Assembly: GCF_026343955.1 (NCBI RefSeq) | Contig: NZ_JAPKNI010000002.1 | Location: 310,001-374,000 of the forward strand | DNA: 64,000 nucleotides | Direction of reading: 5' to 3' | DNA from: Kaistia defluvii | GTDB lineage: Bacteria; Pseudomonadota; Alphaproteobacteria; Rhizobiales; Kaistiaceae | In this document: piece after piece, positions 16,679-25,773 of the stretch | How positions within the stretch are numbered: position 1 is the first letter of the stretch | Layout of the letters: every line of letters begins with the position of its first letter | Program-made: the position numbers and the translations under genes | Notes under the pieces: model-generated | The model's input: the letters and a program-made list of their open reading frames with translations, nothing else | Databases searched by the model: none | Told to the model about the DNA's origin: nothing

Positions 16679-17821
16679 ATGAGGGCCATGGGCGCCACCC
16701 ACCCGCGCGGGCATCTCCAGCCCTGGATCGCCTTTCTGGGTCTGTTCGCCGCCGTCGCCCTGCCGCTGGATGCCGCCGATGCCTGGCGCCTGCTGCCGCG
16801 CGAGGGCGCTTTCGGCTGGGTCGTGATCCTTCTCCTGGCGGCCGCCGCCTATGCCGCGGTCAAGGCGGAGCGCAGCCCCGTCACCGCCGTCCTGCTGGCG
16901 CTGGCCTCCTGCGCCGGCGCGTGGATGGTGCTTGACATCCTGCCCGGACTCGCCGGCCATGCCGGCCCCGGCTTCTGGGCGCTGCTCGCCACGGCCTGGC
17001 TGCTCGCCTGGGCGCTGGTGTCGCAACTGGCCGCCATCAAGCCGCGCGCCGGGCCGGCGGGCTTCCTGCTCAAGCTGGTGGTCCCGCTGCTGTTCGGGGC
17101 GTGGCTGCTGGTCTTCTGGCAGGTGATCGTCGTCGCCTTCCAGGTGCCGAGCGTGCTGATCCCGCCGCCCTCGGCGATCTGGGCCAAGCTCGTCTCGTCG
17201 ATCCCGATCCTTGCCGCCGATTTCCGCCAGACCTTCCTGAAGGCGGTGATCGCCGGCTATGTGCTCGGCTGCGGCTCCGGCTTTCTCGTCGCCATCCTGG
17301 TCGACCGCGTTCCCTTCCTGCAGCGCGGCCTGTTGCCGGTCGGCAATCTGGTCTCGGCGCTGCCGATCATCGGCATCGCCCCGATCATGGTGATGTGGTT
17401 CGGCTTCGACTGGCCGTCCAAGGCGGCGGTGGTCGTCGTCGCGACCTTCTTCCCGATGCTGGTCAATACCGTCACCGGTCTTGCCGCCTCGCAGCCGATG
17501 CAGCGCGACCTGATGCGCACCTATGCCGCGAATTATTGGCAGTCCCTCTTCAAGCTCCGGCTTCCCGAGGCGCTGCCCTTCATATTCAATGCCCTCAAGA
17601 TCAATTCGACACTCGCCCTGATCGCGGCCATCGTGGCCGAGTTCTTCGGAACGCCGATCGTGGGCATGGGATTCCGTATCTCCACCGAAGTCGGGCGCAT
17701 GAACATCGACATGGTGTGGGCGGAAATCGCGGTGGCGGCGCTCGCCGGCTCCGTCTTCTACGGGGTGATCGCGCTCATCGAGCGCGCCTCGACCTTCTGG
17801 CATCCGTCCTTCCGCACCTGA
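16679..17821 (+). CDS. ABC transporter permease, ThiX/SsuC type (second)
   Basis: A 380-residue permease. The first ~130 residues form additional hydrophobic helices (AFLGLFAAVALPLDAADAW; VVILLLAAAAYAAV). A standard BPD_transp_1 domain follows, with coupling loop LMRTYAANYWQSLFKLRLPE. It is longer than the first permease because of this N-terminal membrane extension, which is common in heterodimeric systems of the family. The start at 16679 has no strong ribosome-binding site and lies directly after the repeat block, so the native N-terminus may have been altered (see findings). Confidence 0.87.
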   Translation: MRAMGATHPRGHLQPWIAFLGLFAAVALPLDAADAWRLLPREGAFGWVVILLLAAAAYAAVKAERSPVTAVLLALASCAGAWMVLDILPGLAGHAGPGFWALLATAWLLAWALVSQLAAIKPRAGPAGFLLKLVVPLLFGAWLLVFWQVIVVAFQVPSVLIPPPSAIWAKLVSSIPILAADFRQTFLKAVIAGYVLGCGSGFLVAILVDRVPFLQRGLLPVGNLVSALPIIGIAPIMVMWFGFDWPSKAAVVVVATFFPMLVNTVTGLAASQPMQRDLMRTYAANYWQSLFKLRLPEALPFIFNALKINSTLALIAAIVAEFFGTPIVGMGFRISTEVGRMNIDMVWAEIAVAALAGSVFYGVIALIERASTFWHPSFRT

Positions 17822-17834
17822 AGGCGGGGCTGGA

Positions 17835-17878
17835 GCGTTTTCGAGCGAAGTGGCTACCGGTTCGCGTGAGGAAAGCGC
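17835..17878. repeat. Second copy of the GCGTTTTCGAGCGAAG palindrome
   Basis: A 44-bp imperfect palindrome between the second permease and the binding protein gene, nearly identical to the first module at 12484-12527 but lacking the TTAGAGCC module. Being inside an operon, it could form a stable mRNA hairpin that separates the expression levels of the two genes. Confidence 0.75.
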
Positions 17879-17919
17879 GACCGGCAAGAGACGACAACGA
17901 ACAGAACCTGGAGGGGTCA

Positions 17920-18918
17920 ATGAAGAAGCTTATGATTGGAGCGCTCGCGATTGCGGCGGGGCTCATGACCAGCGTCTCGGCCCATGCGGCCGATGCGTTG
18001 ACGCTACAGCTGAAATGGGTCCCGCAGGCCCAGTTCGCCGGCTACTATGTCGCCAAGGAGAAGGGCTTCTACGACGAGGAAGGCCTCGACGTGACGATCA
18101 AGCCGGGCGGCCCGGACATCGCCCCCGAGCAGGTGATCGCCGGCGGCGGCGCCGATATCATCACCACCTGGATGCCGGCGGCGCTGGCGTCCCGCGAAAA
18201 GGGCGTGCCGCTCGTCAACATCGCCCAGCCCTTCAAGAAGTCGGGCATGATGCTGACCTGCCGCAAGGAAACCGGCATCAAATCGCCGGATGACTTCAAG
18301 GGCAAGACGCTCGGCGTCTGGTTTTTCGGCAACGAATATCCCTTCCTCGCCTGGATGGCCAAGCTCGGCCTTTCGACCGAGGGCGGCCCCGACGGCGTCA
18401 CCGTGCTGAAGCAGGGCTTCAACGTCGACCCGCTGATCCAGAAGCAGGCCGACTGCATCTCGACCATGACCTACAACGAGTTCGGCCAGGTGCTGGACGC
18501 CGGCATTCCGGAAAGCGAGCTGATCGTCTTCAAATATGAGGACCAGGGCGTCGCGACGCTGGAAGACGGCCTCTATGTCATGGAAGACAAGCTGAAGGAT
18601 CCGGCTTTCGTCGAGAAGATGGCGAAGTTCGTCCGCGCCTCGATGAAGGGCTGGGCCTATGCCCGCGACAATACCGACGAAGCCGCCAAGATCGTTCTGG
18701 AGAACGACGACACCGGCGCGCAGACCGAAGCCCACCAGAAGTTCATGATGGGCGAGGTCAACAAGCTGACCGAAGGCACGACCGGCGCGCTCGACGAAGC
18801 CGATTACAAGCGCACCGTGGCGACGCTGCTGGCAGCCGGCGGTGAATCGCCCGTCATCACCAAGGAGCCGACCGGCGCCTGGACGCATGCCGTGACCGAC
18901 GCGGCGGGCCTGAAATAG
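17920..18918 (+). CDS. ABC transporter substrate-binding protein, NMT1/ThiY-like
   Basis: A 332-residue periplasmic binding protein. It has a Sec signal peptide (MKKLMIGALAIAAGLM through AHAADA). The mature N-terminus LTLQLKWVPQAQFAGYYVAK and the GGADIITTWMPAALASREKG segment are typical of the NMT1/THI5-like family, which binds pyrimidine and related heterocycles. The ribosome-binding site CTGGAGGGG precedes the ATG at 17920. It completes the importer that begins at 14110. A pyrimidine-ring ligand fits both the family and the adjoining catabolic genes, but has not been shown. Confidence 0.9.
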   Translation: MKKLMIGALAIAAGLMTSVSAHAADALTLQLKWVPQAQFAGYYVAKEKGFYDEEGLDVTIKPGGPDIAPEQVIAGGGADIITTWMPAALASREKGVPLVNIAQPFKKSGMMLTCRKETGIKSPDDFKGKTLGVWFFGNEYPFLAWMAKLGLSTEGGPDGVTVLKQGFNVDPLIQKQADCISTMTYNEFGQVLDAGIPESELIVFKYEDQGVATLEDGLYVMEDKLKDPAFVEKMAKFVRASMKGWAYARDNTDEAAKIVLENDDTGAQTEAHQKFMMGEVNKLTEGTTGALDEADYKRTVATLLAAGGESPVITKEPTGAWTHAVTDAAGLK

Positions 18919-18949
18919 GCCGGCTTCGCCGCAACGCGATCGATCAAGG

Positions 18950-18975
18950 ACGGGCGCCCCTGGGCGCCCGTTTTC
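18950..18975 (+). terminator. Intrinsic terminator after the pyrimidine locus
   Basis: A perfect 10-bp GC-rich stem (ACGGGCGCCC with GGGCGCCCGT) with a very short loop is followed by TTTCC. It lies 31 bp downstream of the binding-protein stop and ends the rightward operon. Confidence 0.8.
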
Positions 18976-19000
18976 CATGTCAGGGCTATCTGTGCCGCGA

Positions 19001-19777
19001 TCAGGCGGCGGTGAGGCCACCATCGACGGGGTAGACGCCGCCATTGATGTAGCTGGCGTCGTCGGAGGCGAGGAAGGCCGCGAGTGCCGCCACTTCCTCC
19101 GGCTTGCCATAGCGTCCGGCCGGTATGGCGGCCTGGGTCGCCTTGCGGACCGCCACGGCGTCGGCGGCGCGGGTGGAATCGAGCGAATCCATCATGCGGC
19201 CCTCGATCGGGCCCGGATTGATGGTGTTGATGCGGATGCCCTTTGCGCCCCATTCGACGGCCGCGACCCGCATCAGGCCGATCACAGCGTGCTTCGAGGT
19301 ATTGTAGGCGACCATGTTGGGCGAGCCGGAAAGGCCGGCGACGCTCGACGTGTTGATGATGCTGCCCTTGCCGGCCTTGGCCATCACCGGGATCACATAT
19401 TTGAGGCCGAGGAAGACGCCGATGACGTTGACGGCCATCACCTTCTGGAAGGCGGCGAGCGGGTAATCGGGGATCGGGTGGGTTTCGCCCTCGATGCCGG
19501 CATTGTTGAAGAAGGCATCGATGCGGCCGAAGCGCTTCACCGTCTCGTCGACATAGGCCTTCACGGCCGCCTCGTCGCTGACGTCGGCGGTGATCGTCGC
19601 GAGCTTGTCGGCGGCATTCAGCTCCGTCTCGAGCTTGGCCAGCGCGTCGCCGGAATAGTCGACAGCGACGACGGTTGCGCCACGCGCCAGCATGACGCGG
19701 GCAGCGGCAGCCCCGATCGCGCCGGCAGCACCCGTCACGATGATGACCTTGCCGTCGAGCCGGTTGGTATCGGACAT
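19001..19777 (-). CDS. SDR family oxidoreductase (classical)
   Basis: A 258-residue short-chain dehydrogenase/reductase. It has the cofactor motif VTGAAGAIGAA (TGxxxGxG), the NNAG motif in AFFNNAGIEG, the catalytic serine in IINTSSVAGL, and YNTSK carrying Tyr and Lys. The aspartate after the second strand (VVAVDYSG) favours NAD(H). The start at 19777 has an AGGAGAGATC site and removes an unrelated 36-residue upstream extension. It converges on the pyrimidine locus terminator. The substrate cannot be read from sequence. Confidence 0.9.
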   Translation of the reverse strand: MSDTNRLDGKVIIVTGAAGAIGAAAARVMLARGATVVAVDYSGDALAKLETELNAADKLATITADVSDEAAVKAYVDETVKRFGRIDAFFNNAGIEGETHPIPDYPLAAFQKVMAVNVIGVFLGLKYVIPVMAKAGKGSIINTSSVAGLSGSPNMVAYNTSKHAVIGLMRVAAVEWGAKGIRINTINPGPIEGRMMDSLDSTRAADAVAVRKATQAAIPAGRYGKPEEVAALAAFLASDDASYINGGVYPVDGGLTAA

Positions 19778-20038
19778 GATGATCTCTCCTTTTGAGCCCC
19801 TGGTCCGGAACGGCCGGTAGAGGCAATTTCTACATAGGCACGGCGGGGTCAAAAGGTAAGTTGCAAAGGTTGGCTTATTAACCATTCGAGGTTGAGGTAG
19901 ATCACGGCCTCTGTCATCCCCCCGAGCGCGGAGCGAAGCTACGGGTGAGGGGGTGCGATCTCCCCGGTGAGGCCTGAACCCCTTACCCGCCGGCCTGCGG
20001 CCGTCGACCTCTCTCTCAGGGAGAGGCGAAGAGCGTCT
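19778..20038. other. Intergenic region with degenerate repeats
   Basis: A 261-bp gap. The half nearest the SDR (about 19,800-19,900) is relatively A/T-rich and probably holds the SDR promoter. From about 19,911 onward it holds remnants of the GTCATCC and CCCTCTC repeat families, ending CTCTCTCAGGGAGAGGCG just before the glycosyltransferase stop. No gene is seen. Confidence 0.55.
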
Positions 20039-21559
20039 TCACTCAATCCGCGCGCAGCCATTGAGCGCCAGCGGAATGAGGGCCGCGTCCCGGGCGACCA
20101 TCACGAGCTGCACGTCGCCGAGCGGGAAGGCGCAGACGGTCGCGTCCCTGGCGATCGCCGCCGGGATCGTCTGGTAGGCGCCGAGGACGAGGTATGCGAT
20201 CGGCCGGTCCGCCGCCCTGGCCCAGAGCGTCGCTATCGGCTTGGCATCGGGGTCGAGCGTGTCGAAGGCGAGATGGTCGGACGCCGGGGCGTAGTGGCGC
20301 AGCGCCTTTTCGATCGGCGGCGCATCGGCCAGGATCGTCGTGTCGCGCACTCCCTTTTCGTGCAGCAGGGCGGCGACCGGGCGCCAGTCGAACTTGCGCG
20401 GCGAGACCAGCATGTCGAGCGCCTGCAGCGCCAGTCCGGCGCCGAGCAGGGCCAGCGTGGCGCCGACGGCAAGCCGCATGCCCCGGTCGGCCAGCAGGGC
20501 GGCGACGCCGGCGGCGGCCAGCAGGATCGCGGCCGGCAGCATGCCGATCAGATAGCGCCCGGCGCTGGCGGAGAAGGCCCCGAGCGCGAGGAAGACCAGC
20601 GGCGTCAGGAAGGCCGAGACGGCGAGCATCCGGTGCGGCGCGCGATCGCGGTTGGCGATCAGCCCGATCGCCATCAGTGCCAGCAGGGCGAGCGCCAGCG
20701 GCGCGGTCCATTCCTCCGGCAGGAAGCGATGCAGGTCGCGCGAAACGGCCAGCCCATAGGTCTCGCCGAATGCCTCGCGGATGCGGAACGCCGACGGGAT
20801 CTGGCTCTGCCATTTCATCAGCCCGACGGGCTTGGCCGCCTGGTCGAGGATGGCGGGAAGCAGGCACAGCGCGGCGGCGACAATCGCGACCCAGGTCACC
20901 GCGACATGCCGGATCCAGAGCCGCTTCTCGGCCGGTTCGAACCGGCGGAAGCCGCAGGCGAGCAAGCCGAGGTGCTGCATGGCGACCGAAACGATGCCGG
21001 CCGGCATCGCCAGCGCCGCGCCGAGGGTGCCGATCGTGGCGAGGATTGCCTGCCGGCGCGGCGGGGCGCGCCGGGTGAGCAGCCTGATCTGGCCGGTGAT
21101 GGCGAGCGCGATGAAGGCGAGCATCAGCGCGTAGGGCCGCGCCTCCTGGCCATACTGGATCAGTGCCGGGTAGAGCGCGTAAAGAACCGCCGCCGCGACG
21201 GCGCCGATCCCGCCGGAAAGCCGGAGCGCCACCAGCGCGATCAGGCCGCCGGCCAGGCCGTCGAGGATGGCGGAGGGCAGGCGCAGCCAGAATTCGTCGG
21301 CCCCGGCCAGCCCCAGCGCCTTCAGCATCGCGAAATAGGTCGGGAAATGGCCGTTGGCGAGCCTGTCGGCGACGAGGTCCCGCCAGGAGCCGGCGATGAC
21401 GTCGGCGGTGATGATCTCGTCGAACCAGAGCGCCAGATGCCCGAGCGTCGACAGCCGGATGACCAGGCAGAGCGCGAAGGCCGCGAGAAAAACGGGGAAG
21501 GGGGCCAGCGCGAAGGTCTTGGGCGCGCGATGGCCATGGGGCGGCGGCGAAGTGGCGAT
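20039..21559 (-). CDS. GT39/ArnT-like membrane glycosyltransferase, non-canonical or lost start
   Basis: A polytopic protein of about 506 residues resembling lipid-linked sugar transferases (GT-C fold, PMT/ArnT-like). The first ATG (21328) lies after the first helix and the conserved LWFDE loop, which are encoded upstream in the same frame (LCLVIRLSTLGHLALWFDE). That upstream frame is open to a TGA at 21587-21589 but has no ATG, GTG or TTG. An ATC at 21559, 7 nt after AGAGGA, gives an N-terminus matching the paralogue at 62911 and is used here provisionally. Later landmarks are YGQEARPYAL and ASAGRYLIGMLP. Alternatives are a CTG start at 21508, a frameshift, or loss of the start codon. The sugar and acceptor are unknown. 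Confidence 0.75.
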   Translation of the reverse strand: MATSPPPHGHRAPKTFALAPFPVFLAAFALCLVIRLSTLGHLALWFDEIITADVIAGSWRDLVADRLANGHFPTYFAMLKALGLAGADEFWLRLPSAILDGLAGGLIALVALRLSGGIGAVAAAVLYALYPALIQYGQEARPYALMLAFIALAITGQIRLLTRRAPPRRQAILATIGTLGAALAMPAGIVSVAMQHLGLLACGFRRFEPAEKRLWIRHVAVTWVAIVAAALCLLPAILDQAAKPVGLMKWQSQIPSAFRIREAFGETYGLAVSRDLHRFLPEEWTAPLALALLALMAIGLIANRDRAPHRMLAVSAFLTPLVFLALGAFSASAGRYLIGMLPAAILLAAAGVAALLADRGMRLAVGATLALLGAGLALQALDMLVSPRKFDWRPVAALLHEKGVRDTTILADAPPIEKALRHYAPASDHLAFDTLDPDAKPIATLWARAADRPIAYLVLGAYQTIPAAIARDATVCAFPLGDVQLVMVARDAALIPLALNGCARIE

Positions 21560-21699
21560 GTCGGTGTCCTCTTGGGGTCGGCGCGATCATGGCGTCGACG
21601 CGGCCGGCTGGCAATCGCGACCACGCTTGCCGCTTGTCGAAGGCCGCGCATCGGGCTACGAGCCCGGGAGACCCTCCTTCGCCAGACCTGCGAGATCCG

Positions 21700-22530
21700 A
21701 TGCACGCGCTCGACGATGCCCTCTACGAAGCCCTGATCGCGACGACGATCGCCGCCGGCCGCGTCGTCATGCAGGTCTATGACGGCGCCTTCGCGGTCGA
21801 GCACAAGGGCGATGCCTCGCCGGTCACGGAGGCGGACAAGCAGGCCGAGATCGTCATCCTCGCCGATCTCGCGCGCCTGACGCCGGAGATCCCGGTGGTG
21901 GCGGAGGAATCCTGCGCCGAGGGGCGCATCCCGACGGTCGGTGGCTCGTTCTTCCTGGTCGATCCCGTCGACGGCACGCGCGAATTCATCAGCCGCAACG
22001 GCGATTTCACGGTCAATATCGGCCTGGTCGAGAACGGCGTGCCGGTGTTGGGCCTCGTCTATGCCCCGGCGCGGGGCGATCTCTATGCCGGCCGGATCGG
22101 CCTTGGCGCCGAACATCTGTCCATCGTCGATTTCGAGGTTTCGGCCCGCCGCGCCATCCATGTCGCCGATCCCGCGCAAAGTCCGCCGCGCATCCTCGCC
22201 AGCCGGTCCCACCGCACGCCGGAGACGGACGATTTCATCGCCGGCTTCCCCGGCGCGTCGCTGGTCGCGGCGGGATCGTCGCTGAAGTTCTGCCTGATGG
22301 CGGCCGGCGAGGCCGATCTCTATCCGCGCATGGGGCCAACCATGCAGTGGGATACGGCGGCGGGCGACGCCGTGCTCCGCGCGGCCGGCGGGGCGGTCGA
22401 GACGGTCGGCGGCGCCGCGCTTCCCTATGGACCGGGTGGGGGCGCGGGCATCTCCGCCTATGCCAATCCGTGGTTCGTCGCGCGGGGAGCGCGGATGGCA
22501 GCCGAGGCTAAGACGACTAAACCGATCTAG
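21700..22530 (+). CDS. cysQ: 3'(2'),5'-bisphosphate nucleotidase CysQ
   Basis: A 276-residue Mg2+-dependent phosphatase of the inositol monophosphatase superfamily that hydrolyses 3'-phosphoadenosine 5'-phosphate, the by-product of PAPS use. Metal-site motifs are visible: VAEES, the DPVDGTREF motif, and WDTAAGDAVLRAAGG near the C-terminus. The start at 21700 gives the usual CysQ length. It sits directly upstream of cysD and cysNC, as is common in this order, and is divergent from the glycosyltransferase. The grouping supports a role in sulfate assimilation. Confidence 0.92.
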   Translation: MHALDDALYEALIATTIAAGRVVMQVYDGAFAVEHKGDASPVTEADKQAEIVILADLARLTPEIPVVAEESCAEGRIPTVGGSFFLVDPVDGTREFISRNGDFTVNIGLVENGVPVLGLVYAPARGDLYAGRIGLGAEHLSIVDFEVSARRAIHVADPAQSPPRILASRSHRTPETDDFIAGFPGASLVAAGSSLKFCLMAAGEADLYPRMGPTMQWDTAAGDAVLRAAGGAVETVGGAALPYGPGGGAGISAYANPWFVARGARMAAEAKTTKPI

Positions 22531-22666
22531 TTTACTGAAATCAGGTTGCGGGATTCGGCCCGATCGCGGCACGGATCGCGGCATCCGCGCGGATATACGG
22601 CATCCCCGTTGCTTGAGGCGAAGGCCCCCGGCAGACTAGGTTTCGGCTCCAGTCCGGAGTTCCCCG

Positions 22667-23590
22667 ATGTCGCCACGCCCCCCATCGCCGCATGCCCCGT
22701 CGCATCTTCGCCGCCTCGAAGCCGAGGCGATCTTCATCATGCGCGAGGTCGTGGCGAATTTCGAAAATCCCGTGATGCTCTATTCGATCGGCAAGGATTC
22801 GTCGGTCATGCTTCACCTGGCGATGAAGGCCTTCTATCCGGCCAAGCCGCCCTTCGCGCTGCTGCATGTCGATACGACCTGGAAGTTCCGCGAGATGATC
22901 GCGTTTCGCGACGAGACGGTGAAGCGGCTGGGGCTGGAGCTTCGCGTCCACACCAACCAGCAGGGCAAGGCGGCCGGCATCAACCCGTTCGACCATGGCT
23001 CGTCCAACTACACCCAGGTGATGAAGACCGAGGCGCTGAAGCAGGCGCTCGACGCCGGCGGCTATGACGCGGCCTTTGGCGGCGCCCGCCGCGACGAGGA
23101 GAAGAGCCGCGCCAAGGAGCGCATCTTCTCCTTCCGCTCGGCCAATCACGGCTGGGACCCGAAGAACCAGCGGCCCGAGCTCTGGTCGCTCTACAACACC
23201 CGCATCCAGCCCGGCGAGACGATCCGCGTCTTCCCGCTGTCGAACTGGACCGAGCTCGACATCTGGCAATACATCCTCGCCGAGGAAATCCCGATCGTGC
23301 CGCTTTACCTCTCGGCCGAGCGACCGGTGGTCGAGCGCAACGGCCAGCTGATCATGGCGGATGACAGCCGGATGCGGCTCCTGCCCGGCGAGGTGCCGCA
23401 GAACCGGCGCGTCCGCTTCCGCACGCTTGGCTGCTATCCGCTGACGGCGGCGGTCGAGTCCGACGCCGACACCCTGCCCGAAATCGTCCGCGAAATGTTC
23501 CTCGCCACCACGTCCGAGCGCCAGGGTCGGCTAATCGACCATGATGAATCCGGCTCGATGGAGAAGAAGAAGCGCGAGGGATATTTCTAA
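22667..23590 (+). CDS. cysD: Sulfate adenylyltransferase subunit CysD
   Basis: The 307-residue small subunit of ATP sulfurylase, which makes adenosine 5'-phosphosulfate from ATP and sulfate. Landmarks are the PP-loop [10 protein letters not shown] near the N-terminus, [26 protein letters not shown], and the C-terminal [17 protein letters not shown] characteristic of CysD. It overlaps cysNC by one base (TAATG), so the two are translationally coupled into the CysDN complex. The N-terminus [20 protein letters not shown] fits the family. Confidence 0.96.
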   Translation: MSPRPPSPHAPSHLRRLEAEAIFIMREVVANFENPVMLYSIGKDSSVMLHLAMKAFYPAKPPFALLHVDTTWKFREMIAFRDETVKRLGLELRVHTNQQGKAAGINPFDHGSSNYTQVMKTEALKQALDAGGYDAAFGGARRDEEKSRAKERIFSFRSANHGWDPKNQRPELWSLYNTRIQPGETIRVFPLSNWTELDIWQYILAEEIPIVPLYLSAERPVVERNGQLIMADDSRMRLLPGEVPQNRRVRFRTLGCYPLTAAVESDADTLPEIVREMFLATTSERQGRLIDHDESGSMEKKKREGYF

Positions 23591-25500
23591 TGGCCGAGAT
23601 CGTTTCCGCCCGTGCCGCCGCACCTGATGACGGCGCCAGCTTCCTCGCCGCGTCGGACGACAAGGGCATCCTGCGCTTCCTGACCTGCGGCAGCGTCGAC
23701 GACGGCAAGTCGACCCTGATCGGCCGGCTGCTGTTCGACACCAAGAAGCTGTTCGAGGACCAGCTGGTCACGCTCGAAAAGGATTCGAGGAAGTTCGGCA
23801 CCGTCGGCGACGACATGGATCTGGCGCTGCTGGTCGACGGCCTCGAGGCCGAGCGCGAGCAGGGGATCACGATCGACGTCGCCTATCGCTTCTTCGCCAC
23901 CGACAAGCGCAAGTTCATCGTCGCCGATACGCCCGGCCACGAGCAATATACCCGCAACATGGCGACCGGCGCCTCGACGGCCGACCTCGCAGTGCTGCTC
24001 ATCGACGCGCGCAAGGGGATCCTGACCCAGACGCGCCGACATGCCACCATCGCCTCGCTGCTCGGCATCCGCCATGTCGTGCTGGCGATCAACAAGATCG
24101 ACCTCGTCGGCTTCGATCGCGGCGTCTATGACGCCATCGTCGCCGCCTTCGACGCGGATGCCGCCCATTATGGCTTTGCCAGCCGCGTCGCGATCCCGCT
24201 CTCGGCCCGTCATGGCGACAATGTCAGCGTGCTCAGCCCGAATACCCACTGGTATCGCGGCCCGACGCTGATCGAGCATCTGGAAAATGTCGAGCTGGAA
24301 CCCGGCATCGACCGGCCGTTCCGCTTTCCCGTGCAATGGGTCAACCGGCCGGACCTGACCTTCCGCGGCTATGCCGGCACGATCGCCAGCGGCACGGCGC
24401 GCCCGGGCGACGAACTGGTCGTGGCGCGCTCGGGCCAGGTGGCGAAAATCGAGCGCATCGTCACGCATGACGGCGACCTCGGCGTCGCCGGCACCGACGA
24501 GGCGGTGACGCTGACGCTTGACCGCGAGATCGATGTTTCGCGCGGCGATGTTCTCGTCGCTGCCGAGGCGCGGCCGGAGGTGTCCGACCAGCTCGCCGCC
24601 CATCTGATCTGGATGGCCGAGGAGCCGATGCTGCCCGGCCGACCCTACCTCATGAAGATCGGCACGCGCACCGTCGGCGCGGCGGTGACGGAGCTGAAGC
24701 ACCGGGTCGAGGCGGACACGCTGAAGCCGCTCGCCGCCAAGACGCTGGCGCTGAACGACATCGGCTTCGCCAACCTGTCGCTGGCCGAGCCGATCGCCTT
24801 CGACCCCTACGAGGATAACCGCGCCACCGGTGCTTTCATCCTGATCGACCGCTTCACCAACCAGACGGTGGCGGCCGGCATGATCCGCTTCGGCCTGCGC
24901 CGCGCCACCAACATCCATCGCCAGGCGCTCGACATCGACAAGGCGGCGCGCAGTGCTGCCAAGGGTCAGAAGCCGGGCGTGCTGTGGTTCACCGGCCTTT
25001 CGGGCGCGGGCAAGTCGACCATCGCCAATCTGGTCGAGAAGAAGCTGCACCTGATGGGGCGGCACACCTACCTGCTCGATGGCGACAATGTGCGTCACGG
25101 CCTCAACCGCGATCTCGGCTTCACCGATGCCGACCGGGTGGAGAACATCCGCCGCGTCGCCGAGACGGCGAAGCTGTTCGTCGACGCCGGGTTGATCGTG
25201 CTGGTCTCGTTCATCTCGCCCTTCCGCTCGGAGCGCCAGCTGGCGCGCGAACTGGTGGAGGAAGGCGAGTTCATCGAGATCTTCGTCGACACGCCGCTCG
25301 AGGTCGCCGAGGCGCGCGACGTGAAGGGGCTCTACCGGAAGGCGCGCGAAGGGCTGATCAAGAACTTCACCGGCATCGACAGCCCCTATGAGGCGCCGCT
25401 CGCCGCCGACATCCACCTCGACACGACCTCGGGCGACAGCGAACAGCTCGCCGACGAGATCGTGGCGTATCTGGTGGCGAAGGGCTATTCGGCCGGGTAG
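23590..25500 (+). CDS. cysNC: Bifunctional sulfate adenylyltransferase large subunit / APS kinase CysNC
   Basis: A 636-residue fusion. The N-terminal ~440 residues are the CysN GTPase: G1 [10 protein letters not shown]3 [12 protein letters not shown] and G4 NKIDLVGF, with EF-Tu-like beta-barrel domains. The C-terminal ~180 residues are APS kinase with its own P-loop ([17 protein letters not shown]) and [15 protein letters not shown]. With CysD it makes APS and then PAPS. CysN-CysC fusions are usual in rhizobia, where PAPS also feeds sulfation. A GTC-rich repeat region follows the stop. Confidence 0.96.
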   Translation: MAEIVSARAAAPDDGASFLAASDDKGILRFLTCGSVDDGKSTLIGRLLFDTKKLFEDQLVTLEKDSRKFGTVGDDMDLALLVDGLEAEREQGITIDVAYRFFATDKRKFIVADTPGHEQYTRNMATGASTADLAVLLIDARKGILTQTRRHATIASLLGIRHVVLAINKIDLVGFDRGVYDAIVAAFDADAAHYGFASRVAIPLSARHGDNVSVLSPNTHWYRGPTLIEHLENVELEPGIDRPFRFPVQWVNRPDLTFRGYAGTIASGTARPGDELVVARSGQVAKIERIVTHDGDLGVAGTDEAVTLTLDREIDVSRGDVLVAAEARPEVSDQLAAHLIWMAEEPMLPGRPYLMKIGTRTVGAAVTELKHRVEADTLKPLAAKTLALNDIGFANLSLAEPIAFDPYEDNRATGAFILIDRFTNQTVAAGMIRFGLRRATNIHRQALDIDKAARSAAKGQKPGVLWFTGLSGAGKSTIANLVEKKLHLMGRHTYLLDGDNVRHGLNRDLGFTDADRVENIRRVAETAKLFVDAGLIVLVSFISPFRSERQLARELVEEGEFIEIFVDTPLEVAEARDVKGLYRKAREGLIKNFTGIDSPYEAPLAADIHLDTTSGDSEQLADEIVAYLVAKGYSAG

Positions 25501-25549
25501 GACAGCCGTTCGCCTCCCTATCCGGGAAGCACGTCCGCTGTATGAAAAA

Positions 25550-25653
25550 CGCCGTCATCCCCGTGAAGGCGGGGATCCATGCAGCCGGGTTCTTGGGCGT
25601 CTCGCACGCAACCCGGCTGGATGGATCCCGGGTCTCCGCCCGGGATGACGGCG
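25550..25653. repeat. GTCATCC-type palindromic repeat
   Basis: A ~104-bp element bounded by GCCGTCATCCCC and CGGGATGACGGC, with internal GGATCCATGCAGCCGGGTT matched by AACCCGGCTGGATGGATCC. Related, shorter or diverged copies occur at about 40023-40066 and 53143-53246. This is a common dispersed intergenic element in alphaproteobacteria; it is not coding. Confidence 0.7.
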
Positions 25654-25726
25654 AGGTATGGCGGGGTGGCGGAGCTTTTCGTCCTCCGCCGACAATCACA
25701 GGCCAAGCTTTCGTGCTCGATCGTCA

Positions 25727-25760
25727 CCCTCGCCCGCTTGCGGGAGAGGGTGGGGTCTGG
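25727..25760. repeat. CCCTCGCCCGC-type palindromic repeat
   Basis: One unit of the CCCTCTCCCGC/GCGGGAGAGGG family, with a short TGGGGTC tail, just before the 3' end of the leftward unknown gene. It may also act as that gene's transcript end. Confidence 0.7.
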
Positions 25761-25773
25761 GTCTCGCCTCGCT

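Noticed and set aside
16434-16682. 82-codon plus-strand frame starting at the permease stop overlap
   Set aside because: Its middle is encoded by palindromic repeats; kept only as evidence for insertion, not as a gene.
16232-17920. 562-codon minus-strand frame over the importer permeases
   Set aside because: It is a shadow of the permease genes and runs through the repeat block.
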